From assembly GCF_000004075.3 (NCBI RefSeq), contig NC_026660.2, forward strand, positions 28,275,498-28,339,497: DNA of 64,000 bases, read 5' to 3'. The position numbers were made by a program, and so were the translations under genes. The stretch is from Cucumis sativus (Eukaryota; Streptophyta; Magnoliopsida; Cucurbitales; Cucurbitaceae). Of the stretch, positions 46,312 through 58,496 are shown piece by piece (the first letter of the stretch is position 1; each line of letters opens with the position of its first letter). Under the pieces are notes generated by a model, which was given only the letters and a program-made list of their open reading frames with translations, was not told the origin of the DNA and did not search any database.

Positions 46312-48016
46312 TCAGACAAATCTCGTCTTAAAACACATGCAAGAAATTGAATTGTTTCGTTGTTGTTCTACTTCCGTAATGCTGGAATTAGGATCAAAAC
46401 TATCATCTTGGTTGCGAGGAGAAGAAAGAGCAGAGGGCGATCGACCCAGCTGGTTCATTTCTTTCCCTTCACAAACTACCTTCACCTCACAATATTCCGC
46501 AGCTTTCTGAAGTATCTCATTAGCTATTCCGCTTCCCCCTCGAGATCTCAACTTCCTGACCATATCCAAGAAACAATTGAGTATGTTTGAGATGATGAGT
46601 TTGCCTTAACATCTAGAGAAAAGTACCTGGATTTGTTAACTCCAAGGACTAGCTTCCTTATGTTGAGAATTGGTATAACATCCAAAATGGCCCTGGCTAC
46701 CATGTCACTCTCAATCAGTACAGTATCTGCCTTAACCTGTGTCCATCAATTAAGTGAGATAGAAAACAAATCACATATTCATTAGGTTAGAAATCAGGCA
46801 TTTGTTTTTGTTGGTACCTTAGCAGCAGAACAAGAGTCAATGAAATTCTGAAGAAAATCCTTTCTTTTGCTTTCTTCTTGGGCTACATGAATAGCAACTT
46901 GTTCTTTACTCACCTGATTAATTGGAATCTTTCCCACTGCCATCACAGAAAGAAACAAACACAAATCACTCCATGAAGGATTCATAATTATGTCCAACAG
47001 TTCTGAATAGATTTCACTTCAATCAAGATAAAACATCAAACCCTCATCCTCTGATCAAAGTCCAACATGTCCCAGAAAAAAAGTTCCACTTGTAAAGAAG
47101 AAACAGTGTTCAAACTTTTTCTCTCCCAAACTTATAAAACTGTAGATCATAAGCATGCGCGCAGACCAGTAAAGAAGAAGAAGAAGAAGAAGAAGAATCT
47201 GAAACAAAAATGTTAAATACAACAGGGCATAGATTCTCATAAAGCAGTAAATCATCTCAGAACTATTGCCATCTTGCCAGATGGCCACTTTCTAACTTAA
47301 AGCTAAAAGCTCAAAAAATAAGGCTTTGACTAGAGACAGAAAAAAGAGAGAGAAAATGGGGTTTCTTAGTTTTGACCATAACTTTTCTGTCAAGAAAAAA
47401 GCACAAAAGAGAAACAGAGAGTTGAGAAATTACATGGGCTGGGAATGTAACGTATCTCAGGAAAGACATGTAAGAGATAGACAACAGTAGTGGAGGTTAT
47501 AACGGCGTTCTTGAGTGTCCATTGAAGAGCATCAACACTGGAATCGTTTTTCCCAACTCCAACATAAACACAATCCTCCCATTTCAGAGCATCCGACGAG
47601 AACGAACATCCGCCACTATAATCTTCTCTAATACTCTCCAACGCCGTGGTCGCCAGTAATGAGACGTTTTTTCCTTGAATGTCTAAGGTCTCAGTTGAAT
47701 TCTCTTCCTCAATCTCGCTTATGCTGCTGCTGTATCTGTAATTGCTGAACTCGGTTTGAAACCCTTCATCGGAGCAAAAGTGGCTGGCCTCAGCCGACAT
47801 GGTGGATGAAGATCGGGGATAGGGAATTGATTTGATTGAGCAGTGCTCGTTACAGTTTTCCAACTTCTTGGAGTGATGCTTTTGGACGGAGGGTGATGGT
47901 GATAAACGATAGTGGTTGGCTCTTCCACAACGGATTTGGTTAATGTCTTTGGTTTGACTTGTTGTTTTGTACGGTCTCATCTTCCTCTTTAATTCTCCTT
48001 TGTCAATTCGTTTCAT
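46312..48016 (-). CDS. Universal-stress-protein-like (adenine nucleotide alpha hydrolase fold)
   Basis: Four exons: 47434-48016, 46818-46936, 46627-46736 and 46312-46555. They sum to 1056 nt (351 residues). The first 150 residues are basic and Ser-rich with no domain. The USP fold begins about residue 155 with CVYVGVGKNDSSVDALQWTL, followed by VVYLLHVFP, then ADTVLIESDMVARAILDVI and IRKLVLGVNKSR. A Ser-rich tail follows. The usual USP ATP-site motif GxxG(9x)GS is not obvious, so nucleotide binding is uncertain. There is no kinase or U-box domain, unlike larger plant USP fusions. I recall an Arabidopsis counterpart at At5g47740. Exon 1-2 joining gives YIPSP-LGKIPINQVS in frame. A GAA repeat lies in intron 1 at about 47,174-47,197. 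Confidence 0.85.
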
Positions 48017-51000
48017 CTAATCATAATTCCAATGCTAAATCATTTCATTATTCCTACTTATTTAAAAAATAAAAAAAATACTTTTTACTCAAAAACATCG
48101 ATCAGACAAATTGTTAACGTTCGTAGTTGATACAGTCCTATCATGAATTTGACATTCATCCTACTTCTTTAGGTAGTATTGAGTCTACCACACTTTTTCA
48201 ATATTTAAGCTAGTAGACTATGAGTATAGTTTAGTTCAATGCACAAGTAAGCTCAAGATTCTTTTTTCTTTTTTTCTTTTTATAATTACTCGCTATACCC
48301 ATTTGGTGTTGTTGGACACGACTTTTATAATATCTTCTCTAACAATCATTTATGATTAATTACATGTAACTTTAGTGATGTCAAAGTAGTTTATGATGGC
48401 CAAGGTTGCAAGACACTAATTGAGCATAAGTCGTTTATTTCTCAATTGTTATATATTTATCAACTCTACTAGTTAGCTCAAAACTCAAGCTTCCAACATT
48501 TGAGGTAACTCCCAACATAAATGATAATTAAATTTCAGGTTAAAAAACACATTTTGGTTTCATTACTTTTGTTGGAATAATCATTTAGTTATTGAATTCC
48601 AATCAGTAAAAAAGTTCTCTTCTTACCGTTCAACATTCGTAGCAAGTTAGTTCTTGCTTTGATACGTACAAATTTAGTCCACTCTGAACAAAATACAATA
48701 AATCTCATTGAATATATGGTTCAAGGACTACATAATTACTACTCGAAGAACTAATCTGCTTACAAAAGATAAAGTTCAAGAACTAAACTTCAGATATTTC
48801 TTCTTTTTTTCCTTAAAGTCGACCCTTTTAGCCTTTTTTTTTTTTTTTTACTTAAAAAGAGTTTGCATGGATGGAATATAATAATACATTAATTATAGGT
48901 TGCCGTACTTAAATTAATAACCCAAGAAATATATATAAAAATAGGCCATAGATGTAGGTATCTGTCAAAGTTGACATATAACAAAAATACCATTGGAATA
49001 TTCGAATATATATCATAGTTCTCATCATTAATTATTTAAGTATACCAAGTCAATGTAATAATACTTAGTTTTTAACTTATAATGATAATATTTTTTCCAA
49101 TGGTATCAATTTCAGCATGATTTAATTAAATAGAAACTATATATTTGTTCTCACGTCTATGTTGAACTAAAAGATAAGAAATCCTTTTTCTCTTAATCAG
49201 AGTGTAAATAATGCCATAAAGTCTTTAAGAATGCATTCTGGGCTAATATATGGGCTGAAGCCCAACTTGAAAGTAACGGTTGAAGCCCTTAACAAGGGAG
49301 TGGCCCAATGATGTTTAAACCTTTGATTGAATACAAATAAACAACATAACATTACTAAACATAAATACACAATAAAATATTACCAAATATAAATATATAA
49401 TTAAAAAGCATAGAAAATTTCATTGTCTAACTATTTTTTATTTTTAAAAATTAAAGGATAATAAACATATTACTAAACAAATTGTTATAAGATATCTCTT
49501 AATAAAGACGCGCATCATATTCTCATCTATACTGACCATTGAATACGCTTTATAAGTAACATATTATCCACTCGTTCTAATGGGAATGTTTAGACATGAA
49601 TAGAAATTAATTTTTTGATATACATAAGAAGTGTATGTATACTAAAGATTTTTGAAAACAAATGAGAAAGTGTTTGGATACCTAAACCACTTAGGCGATA
49701 GCTTAAATAGGAACCTTTCGGTATTTCTTTTATAAGAAAAGTCACTTTCGGTTTGCTTTGCTTTTTTATATTATATGTATTTACTTCCATTTAAAATACA
49801 CATTTTGAATTGTCGTTGAATTTTAAATACTCTATTTTTTTAAAAACTTTTTTATGTCTGCCATATGAAAATGGAAAATATGGGAATTTATTTGTTCTTT
49901 CTTTTCTTTTATTTTTATAAAAATTATTCTTTCTATATCTTATAATAATTTTTTTATTAAAAATCAAGTTATATTCTCCGGGTAATTTTGGACTATTAGT
50001 TCTTTTAGCGGGTTCAAACATTTCATTTTTTTTAAACGAATTATTTTCAAAATTAAATACAGTTTAAATTTCAAACATTGGGTTTGAACTTTGGAACATA
50101 AAGTTATATTTTCTCTAACGATTGCTTGTGTGTCATTTGGCTTCAATAGACTATTACTTTAAAAAAGTGTTTTCAATTTAATAGCTACCCTATTTATTAA
50201 TAATAATTTTTTATGATCAATTTTGTTATATTTTGTAAATGTTTTTGATAGATTTCATTTACTACAATAATTTACTGTTGTTAAAGTAATTATGGTATTA
50301 ATTAACAAATCAAAATGAAATTACATCAACTAAATTCTTTAAATATATCCTTAACAACCCCAAGCTTTAAACCCTTGGGAAACAATACATGATCTTAAAA
50401 CACCAACTTAAATACAAAAGTGCTTCAATAATGCAAAATTGTGATATCTGATTGTTATTTACAGTGCAAATAAAACTAAGACTGCATAAAAATGAAGGTA
50501 GAAACGAACCGTTCAAAACAAGAAACAAATATCAAACATGTATAATGATAGAAAAAGTAGACGTAAGTAAAAAAAAAAAGAGAAGATGGCAAATCATATA
50601 AAGTATAAGAAGAAAAAACGAATAACATATAATATGAGAAAATGGTAAAAAACGGATAATATAAATCTCACGAAATTGTTAGAAGGTGATTGATCTCGTT
50701 TATTTTCTTAAAATAAGAAATGAGAATGAGATTCTCACATTTGAAATGGGTCCACCTATTATTCTCATAGTTAATTCCAATTCCAAAAATAATGATGATG
50801 GTATAATAAGGTGTTTAAATTCAAACTCCTTTATATATAAATAAAGAAAAGTCAAAATTGATTTAAATCTTCTCACTAACATATGTTGTTAGAACTAAAA
50901 AAATACTAAAGAATAGTCTAAAATTTTCTTCTCTACAATCATATTCTTAAAATACAAACAAAACTCATTAAAATAATGTTTTGTTGATTTTTAAGCGTTG

Positions 51001-51846
51001 AGATAACTTTTCTTTCATTGTAAGGTTAAGTAAAGAAAGAGCTTAGAATTGGTAGAAACAATATATTTGTTTAAGTCTCCCCTTAGGCTTATATCAACCA
51101 ATATCAACATATTCTACAAAGCAATGAATGTAGAACTAAAAAATGTTAAAGCACAAGTACCTAAAATTAAAGATAAACAAATTGTCCAATATAATTTTTT
51201 ATCCAATTGAAACTATATTCAAAGACCACCACAAATGCATCTTTTTTTCAATTAAAAAGAAAAAAAAAAAATTGTACCAGTTTAGGTCTTATCAAAGAGG
51301 TTAAGCTGAGTATGGTCAAGCAGCTCAATCATCAAAGGTGGTTGGTTTTGATTTGATCTCTATTTTCAATTGGTGAGCCTAAAAGAGTAAAGAAGTAAGT
51401 ATGTGAGAGTCCATTGGCACATTAATCAAATATTTGTCGGAAATATTTTTATTATTTGCAAGAAATCTTACTTGAGATGAAAGACTCTGCTCATTTCCCC
51501 AAATTTTGTTTGCACAGTTATCCATATGGATAGAAGTCCTATTGAAACAAACACAATTATCCGAGTATTTATTGATATCTTAAAAAATATTATTACAAGA
51601 AGAAACATGATTATCCAAGAATGTCCAACATCTATAATCTCAAACATTTAAGCAAACAAACCAATATCTCCCACCAATTCCATTAATGCTACCTCTCCAA
51701 AGAATACGAGAAAGGTATATAAAACCCATAGTTTAGAAACCGAGTCTATTTTTAGTTAGTTATATAATCATAGATTAAGTAAACACAACGTGTGATATCA
51801 TAATTCTAAGAGAAACATAGATTACATAGTCCCAAGTTTCTCTAAC
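48017..51846. other. 3.8 kb A+T-rich spacer
   Basis: No supported gene. Around 48,540-48,800 a MITE-like patch shows short, diverged inverted ends (TTTGGTTTCATTACTTTTG against TTTAGTTCTTGAACTTTATC as reverse complement). Segments near 51,314-51,540 have splice-like borders on the minus strand but no recognisable product. Confidence 0.55.
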
Positions 51847-52041
51847 CTAGTACTTTAATACAGCTCGAATACAAATTGTACATGATTCAAAGTGCTTAAT
51901 TAACTCAAGAATCAAAGAATCACAAACCTTTGGCAGTCCCCCAAGCATCTCCACCAAGTTTTCTCCATCATAATTGCCAGCAAAAGCTATCAAATTTCCT
52001 GACTTTGAGATCCAACAAGCAAGGCCGAAGAGAATGGGCAT
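51847..52041 (-). CDS. Small unrecognised ORF, possible first exon
   Basis: I do not recognise this product. The frame starts MPILFGLACWISKSGNLIAF and continues NYDGENLVEMLGGLPK. A donor-like AAG/GTTTGTG at 51,926-51,928 would end a 38-codon exon in phase 0; without splicing the frame gives 64 residues. It lies head to head with the SEC14-like gene, leaving about 0.5 kb as a possible shared promoter. A candidate next exon at 51,472-51,538 reaches a stop after six codons in that phase. The sequence could be a short membrane-associated peptide gene or chance. Confidence 0.3.
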   Translation of the reverse strand: MPILFGLACWISKSGNLIAFAGNYDGENLVEMLGGLPKVCDSLILELIKHFESCTICIRAVLKY

Positions 52042-52717
52042 TTTCCTGCGCTTTCACTTTTCAAGAAGATTCCCTCTGTTTTGCTTTCCACAATTAACTG
52101 GTTACAGGGTTTGGGAATAAAAAAGAAAGAAAGAGAAGAAAACAAAAAAGAACCCGAAATCAAATGGTGAAGGGTAGATGGCAACGACCAGTTGGACGAC
52201 CAAGATTTAATGTTTGTGGTGTATATTTATTAGTGGAGAATACTGAAAAAGATTACGGAAGCAAAAATCTGGAAACAAACCAGAGCCAGCAACTTCGACA
52301 CGAAGAACCCATTCAGAATGTTAGCTCCTTTTTCCTCTTCTTCGCTGCATATTTTAAGGGTCGTATTTAGATTCCGACACACACTTTCTTACTTTTCCCA
52401 ATCAAGGAAAAAGATAATGACTTTTGTGTCAGTCTCACAGGCCATTGAGAAGGACAGAGAAATAAAGAAGGGTCAGTCCGTGTGAGACCTTTGGTATTTA
52501 AACAGCACCTTCGCCTCTAAAGATTGTGACTTGTGAGATCTTGGGTTCACTTTCTTGTCCGGACTCTTCTTCTAAGAGAGGCTCTTGTATTCATTATTCA
52601 TCTAGCTTCGTGATTCTCGTACTCAGTTTGTCCTACAGAGAGAGAGAGAGAAATAGAAATTTTTGGCAGCTTGCATTTTTCTTTGGTGTTCTTTCTTTTC
52701 ATCTCGAGATCAATCAA
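52042..52717. promoter_or_regulatory. Promoter and leader of the SEC14-like gene
   Basis: The CT- and GA-rich stretch from about 52,500 to 52,717 looks like the plus-strand leader. Upstream sequence is the promoter, possibly bidirectional if the small minus-strand ORF at 51,847-52,041 is expressed. No exact start site could be fixed. Confidence 0.4.
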
Positions 52718-55074
52718 ATGGGTAACAATCCTCAGGAAGCTATCAAGAAGCTCAAAGCTCTGATGGATCAAGGTCAGAAGACCAACTCTGTTTTCCTTCA
52801 ATTTCAGTTCTGAAAACTTCAATTGCTATTAACTATTTGATCTGTTCTGCCTTTTTGTTTCGAAAACTGCAGTTGATCAGGCAATGAAGAAATCCTTTCA
52901 GGTTCACCAGCTTTCTTCTTTTTCTTCATCTCCTTCTGTGTTACGGCCTGTTTTCTAACTGCGAGTTCTAAGAGCTTAAAATGCTGTTGGTTCTGCTAAT
53001 TGATATATGAGATTGAATCCCAAATGACCTTATGGAACTTCTTGTAAGTAACTTCGAATGATCTATTTGCAGAATGTACATCAAGGATTTATAACTGAAA
53101 CGATAGACAGATTCTTAAAGGCACGAGAATACGATGTTGCCAAGGCTCATAAAATGGTTAGAAATATATTTTTGATTCAACCTTGTCTGGACATCAAACT
53201 GTGTTGTGCATTACTAAAATATCCCCATGTTTGCTGATGAACCATCCCGCTTCTATGTTTCAGCTGGTGGACTGTTTAAAATGGAGGGTAGAAAACGAGA
53301 TTGACAATGTATTAAGGGTAAGTGCTTCAACAGCCCATTCACTGCGATGGCCCAAAATTCTTATGTTAACATCTTTCCGCTGTCTGCAGAAGCCTATACT
53401 TCCTGCTGATGTCTACAGAGCAGTGAGAGATTCACAGCTTGTCGGACTTTCAGGTTACTCGAAAGAGGTATGAATTTGTTAATCAATATCTAGTTCATTT
53501 AAAGCAGAAATCTCACTTTGAATAAAACACATCCATGTAATCCTAAGATACCCTGTTCTAATGAGATTGAGTGCCGGCTTCTGATCTGAAACTTGTTATC
53601 TTTCACCTCAGGGCCTTCCTGTATTTGCCATTGGCGTTGGACTCAGCGCATTAGACAAAGCAACTGTAAGTATTCGGGTTCAATTCATCTTCTATAGGAA
53701 TAATTTTGGGCCTTCCTATGAATTTTGATGCCACAAACAGCAGTCTAGACTATGGAAAATCTGTACTTCAAAAACCAGTGAGAAATTGAGAAGCTTGTTG
53801 AGTTTACTAACCGGTGTTTTAATCTCTTGACAGGTGAATGATTATGTGCAGTCGCACATACAAATAAATGAGTATCGGGATCGTGTTATTCTGGTGAGTT
53901 ACTGAATTCTGGGATTCGACAGAAGCCTCTCTTCACCCTTCAGTATCATTAACACAAGAACACCTACGCTCTTTTTTGTTGTAGCCTTCAGCATCAAAAA
54001 AGTATGGACGGCCCATCACCACCTGCGTGAAGATTTTAGATATGACTGGACTGAAACTTTCAGCACTTGGCCACACAAAGGTATTCTTTTCCTAAACTTT
54101 TCACCAATTGTTGTTGGTACAAGTTAAATTTCTCCCCGTAATTCTGATTCTATTTCTAGTGGTTCTGATTGGTCCAAACTAAAGACAAATCTGCACGATT
54201 AGATCGCAAAGTTATTTTCTTATGATGAGGATTCTTGTCGGTTTGAATCCACGTCTCACAATTTAATTTCACACTAGCTCGTGCAATTTTAAGAGGAGAA
54301 GAAAAAAAGAAAAAAGAGAGAAAAGAAAAGATTCAAAGCAATTCATTTTGTTTATAAAATCTATTGTCTGGAGGAATTTCTTTCTGACCATTATTTTAAA
54401 ACAAGACCATAATGGTGAGGAACATATTCTCCATGATAAACTACAGCGAAGTGAAAAGAAAACTTGTGATGTATTTTGATACCTTAAATATGCAATTTAT
54501 AACTAGTAAATCAAGGATTTCCCAAATCTCTATGATGATCATTCAATTGCTCCTGTCACATGTTTCTGCAGTTACTGACAATTTTATCAACCATTGATGA
54601 TTTGAACTACCCAGAGAGAACAACTGCTTACTACATTGTAAATGCACCTTACGTCTTTTCATCCTGTTGGAAGGTAAGGCCATTAAAGATATAGATCTTG
54701 GTTGATTCTGTACCTTGTATGTTGTAATAGCCTTACAAACCTGTCTGATGTGCATAGTCATCATGTTATCTCTTTGATATGGCAGGTTATCAAGCCTCTC
54801 TTACATGAAAGGACTAGGAAAAAGGTTCAAGTGTTACCAGGCTGTGGGAAAGATGAGCTGCTGAAGGTAAGGCCTGCAGTATTTGAAAGAATATCAAAAT
54901 TGCTGATTCTTATCAAACATTTAAAAAAAGAAAAAGAAAAAAAAAGGGGCCTGCTTGAATATTTTGTAAATGAAATGGACCACTACATTTTTTTTTGTAT
55001 AAAAAGTTTTGACATCTGGGTTGACAATGGAAGCTAGAATCAAGGTTTCCAAAATTTTCCATTAATATATACAT

Positions 55075-55105
<31 letters not shown>

Positions 55106-55606
55106 ATGTTTAGATGGGAATATAGTTGAGTAGTATGCCATACCAAGTGTATAAAGCAGGGTACATATGCTATTGTTAGACAGTGAAGAGTGGCAAGAGT
55201 AATGTTAAGTACTAGTGGGGAAAATACAATAATCAAATAACCAGATTCCCTACCATATGCATGTAATGATGAATTAATTATTCTCTCTTTCTTGTAGATA
55301 ATGGACTATACATCTCTTCCACATTTCTGTAAACGAGAGAGCTCGTTGTCCTCCCGATCATCAGCTCGTCAAGGAGGCAATAATTGCTATTCATTGGACC
55401 ACTTTTTTCATCAACAGTTATACAACTACATCAAGCAACAATCCTTGATCAATGAACCTGTTGAACCAATTAGAAAAGGATCTTTTCAGGTGAATCTTCA
55501 GGTGCCAGCATCAAAAAGCAAAGGAGCGGCTAGAACTATTGAAACTGAGTTACGAAAGTATGGGAATAGACTTTCTGATACACTGATTGAACTCGAAATA
55601 ATGTAA
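52718..55606 (+). CDS. SEC14-like phosphatidylinositol transfer protein (CRAL-TRIO)
   Basis: Eleven exons: 52718-52772, 52873-52901, 53073-53156, 53264-53317, 53390-53467, 53612-53665, 53834-53893, 53985-54080, 54572-54673, 54786-54866 and 55298-55606. They sum to 1002 nt (333 residues). An N-terminal CRAL-TRIO_N helix region (TIDRFLKAREYDVAKAHKML) leads into the lipid-binding CRAL-TRIO fold. That fold shows LPVFAIGVGLSALDKAT, TCVKILDMTGLKLSAL and RTTAYYIVNAPYVFSSCWK, then VIKPLLHERTRKKVQVL. Sec14 proteins exchange phosphatidylinositol and phosphatidylcholine and prime phosphoinositide synthesis. There is no nodulin or GOLD domain, so this is the short plant form. I recall Arabidopsis At5g47730 as the counterpart. 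Every exon except the first two is an exact number of codons. A TA repeat sits in intron 10 (55,084-55,106). Confidence 0.93.
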
Positions 55607-56262
55607 TGATTGAAGCAACAGCAACTTTTGAGATGAATTTCTTTCATTAATGGTGCATATTCCTTCGGTGAGGAGATGATGGAAAGGAAAATTTGGTTTT
55701 ACCGATTCTAACACTATAGCCCTATGGACAGTTCCAGTTTCATGATGGTGACATCCATAGTCTTGTTGAAATCCACCACTAAAGCAATAGAGAGTGATTT
55801 CTAATGATGTATCTTGAAACGTGCCTCGTTGTAATATAAAGTGCGCTTCTATATAGGTTTTTCGTGCTAATTTTTCAATTTATCACTTGATTTTATTGTT
55901 TAAATATAAACATATAATTACTTAAACCCAAAGTTTCAAGTATATCTAAGCTATTGCGAGTACATTTATAGTGATCAAAGTGACACATTGGAAGAAAAAT
56001 TTGATTCCGGGTAGCTGTGAGCTTTGGATTGAAAATGAGCAATCATAAAGAATATCAAATGCAATAAGAGACAGGGAAGCGAATATAATAGATGAGCCAA
56101 TTTAGAAACCGGATCTACTCCACCTTACATTGACCTATGAAGGAAATGTACACAATAGACAAGAAAAATACATACCAAAACTAATGAACGTCCACTCCAA
56201 AGATATAGCCACTTGAACAACATGAAGGACATTCCTACAACAACCCGGTATTAACCTCAAAA
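55607..56262. other. Spacer between convergent SEC14 and ALKBH2 genes
   Basis: This holds the 3' UTRs of both genes. No further feature is visible. Confidence 0.6.
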
Positions 56263-57336
56263 TCAATCAACTATAACGTGTCTGAAAGTAAGATTGATGC
56301 GGGTTGCCTCTGCCTTAAGGCGCTTAGGCACTGAATGCATCCAATCTCGTTGAGTGTAGCCTTTCATAACCAAAAGCGAACCATGCTTTAGTACAAATGA
56401 GTGTCTATCAGCCACACTGCTTTTCTTTGATTTCTTGGCTGGAGGCTCCTCATCATTTCTTCCTGTGGCCACATCAGATAAATCAAAATATAATGGAACT
56501 AGAAAGCAATTGAGCAAAAGACTGAAGATTTGAAAAAAGGGCTTTCCAAATCAGAACAGAGGAAGAAAAAAGAAACAGATAAAGTAGATTGGATACTTTG
56601 AGAAGTTTTGTTGGGCTTTTTCTTCAACAAGAAATCTCGTTCACATCCAAATGATACAGAAGCAATCTCCTGGTTCAGTGCATAGACTTTCTCATCATCA
56701 GAATGCCAACCCACATAATCATTACCACCTTTATACCTGTTCAAAAGTAAGCTATTAAATCTACTTCCCGGAAGAGCTTCGTGGACCTTGGCAGAGAAAA
56801 AAGTGAAGACAATCAGGAGCCACTCGAAACGTCAACAAGAACATGAAGCTAAAGAAAACCCAATAGGGAAGGATCGAAACAAAAAATCTTACAGCATCCA
56901 AAATGTCCTTAAGAGGAGTAAAATCATCCCAAGTATAGGCATGAGGTTTATACCCACTATAAGTTAATGTAGTCAATCCAGGATTTGCAACGTAGCAAGT
57001 ATCTCTAGGCTGCATTAGCAAATTAAAAGTTAAAAACCGCTGAACAATGCTATAGTTGTTCAGAAATAACTCAAAACCCTAACATAAAGAATGGAGAAAG
57101 GGGAAGACCTGGAGAACGGAGCGACCGAAGACGCAAATGGTGGGCCTGGTCCATGGAATGCGTTGATTGAGAAAATCGAACCAGGTCCAAGCCTGATCGG
57201 AGGAGACAAACTTGCTAATGTAGAGGATTTCGCTTCCGTTGCCGAGATCCAACGTCTGCCGCTTTCCTAAATCAAAAGGACGAGGGATCTTCGTCTCCGA
57301 TTCCGAGTCAGTCACTTCTTTGAACCTCAGACTCAT
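56263..57336 (-). CDS. ALKBH2: AlkB-type 2-oxoglutarate/Fe(II) dioxygenase, DNA repair demethylase
   Basis: Four exons: 57109-57336, 56893-57009, 56597-56786 and 56263-56462. They sum to 735 nt (244 residues). The iron triad is visible as His143 and Asp145 in YVGWHSDDE and His221 in DWMHSVPKR. The 2-oxoglutarate arginines are in RINLTFR (Arg233, Arg239). The family opening appears as WTWFDFLNQRIPWTRPTICVFG. The ALKBH2 group removes methyl groups from 1-methyladenine and 3-methylcytosine in DNA by oxidation. A short lysine-rich insert (EEPPAKKSKKSS) begins exon 4 and could act as a nuclear signal. Exon 3 to 4 was placed by frame at 56,597 and 56,462. All catalytic residues are present, so activity is expected. 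Confidence 0.93.
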
Positions 57337-58496
57337 TGTTTCTTCATAGTTTGCCGCTCTTGTCTTAACCGTACAGTATTTATATAGTTCGTGCTCTCGT
57401 TTCGTTTCGTTTCTTTTGCGCCAAGTTTATTTTGATCGATGCCACCTGTAAGGCCATGAATATATTTGAAAATAACATTCATATATATTTTTTTAAAAAA
57501 AAAAATTAAATTAGTAAACAAATATGATTTTAAACATTTTTATTTTATTATTTTTGTTAAGTTAGTATATTATTAACTTGAATTATGAAATGTCCTGATT
57601 TTCAAAGTTTGTATGAACGTACAACATATAATATCAGGTGAGTTTATCCTAAACAGATTTAATATTCAGTGTAACTTATACCTACTTGAAAAAGATAGTT
57701 CAGAAGAGTCTAAATTGGAAATTATGGAATAGTAGGGGTCAATTTCATATTATTAAAGAATAGGAAAGAAAAAACAAACTTCCAAAATTAGGGTCAAAAG
57801 ATGGCATACTTTAGAGATACTGAATTAAATTTGTCGACTTTTATTTTGTTTTATTGTTCTTATGAGATAAATTTGTCCCTTCTCAAATTTCAACTTTCTC
57901 AGTCACATCATTTAGGACAGAGAGATATTCATGGTATATAAATGAAGCCAATAACATATTCCATGTAAGCTATTTTTTATGGTTTCATGAACAAAGTCGT
58001 AAAAGTTCATGTTTAAAAGGGACAACATGAACATACTATTATTTTAAAGAGATGTGGAGGCGGGTAGGCTCTCTCCAACTCTACTTAAGAATTAAAATGC
58101 AAGCTTTTTGAAGTTTAAACATCAAGTCATATTCTGCTTGCAAACTTTGTTTTTCTTATTTTGGTCCGAAATGTCTCTTAGTGATGTTTTCTCTCTAATG
58201 CTACCGAGTTTTTTTACTTCAAATTCTCAGAGAGAATCATTCCACGACTACAAATATTATCCAAGTACAAGAATGAACTTTCCATTCCACTTCCTCTGTC
58301 CATTCCCATTAAGAAAAAACCACCAACCAAACACAAACACAACCTTCTACTTTAGCTTCAGATACTAAAAACTGCCTCATTCTACTAGTAATCACTTGTA
58401 ACAGTAGGCTGCAAACACATCAAAACTATGAAAATAGAAGCAAATTTACAGGCTACACCGTATTCAAGGTTCAAGACCTAAAACTCCCCTTAATCT
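57337..58496. other. Spacer between ALKBH2 promoter and C2 gene 3' end
   Basis: A+T-rich DNA with no gene seen. The open frame at 58,108-58,368 is CT-rich and shows no family similarity. The last part is likely the 3' UTR of the C2-domain gene. Confidence 0.55.
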
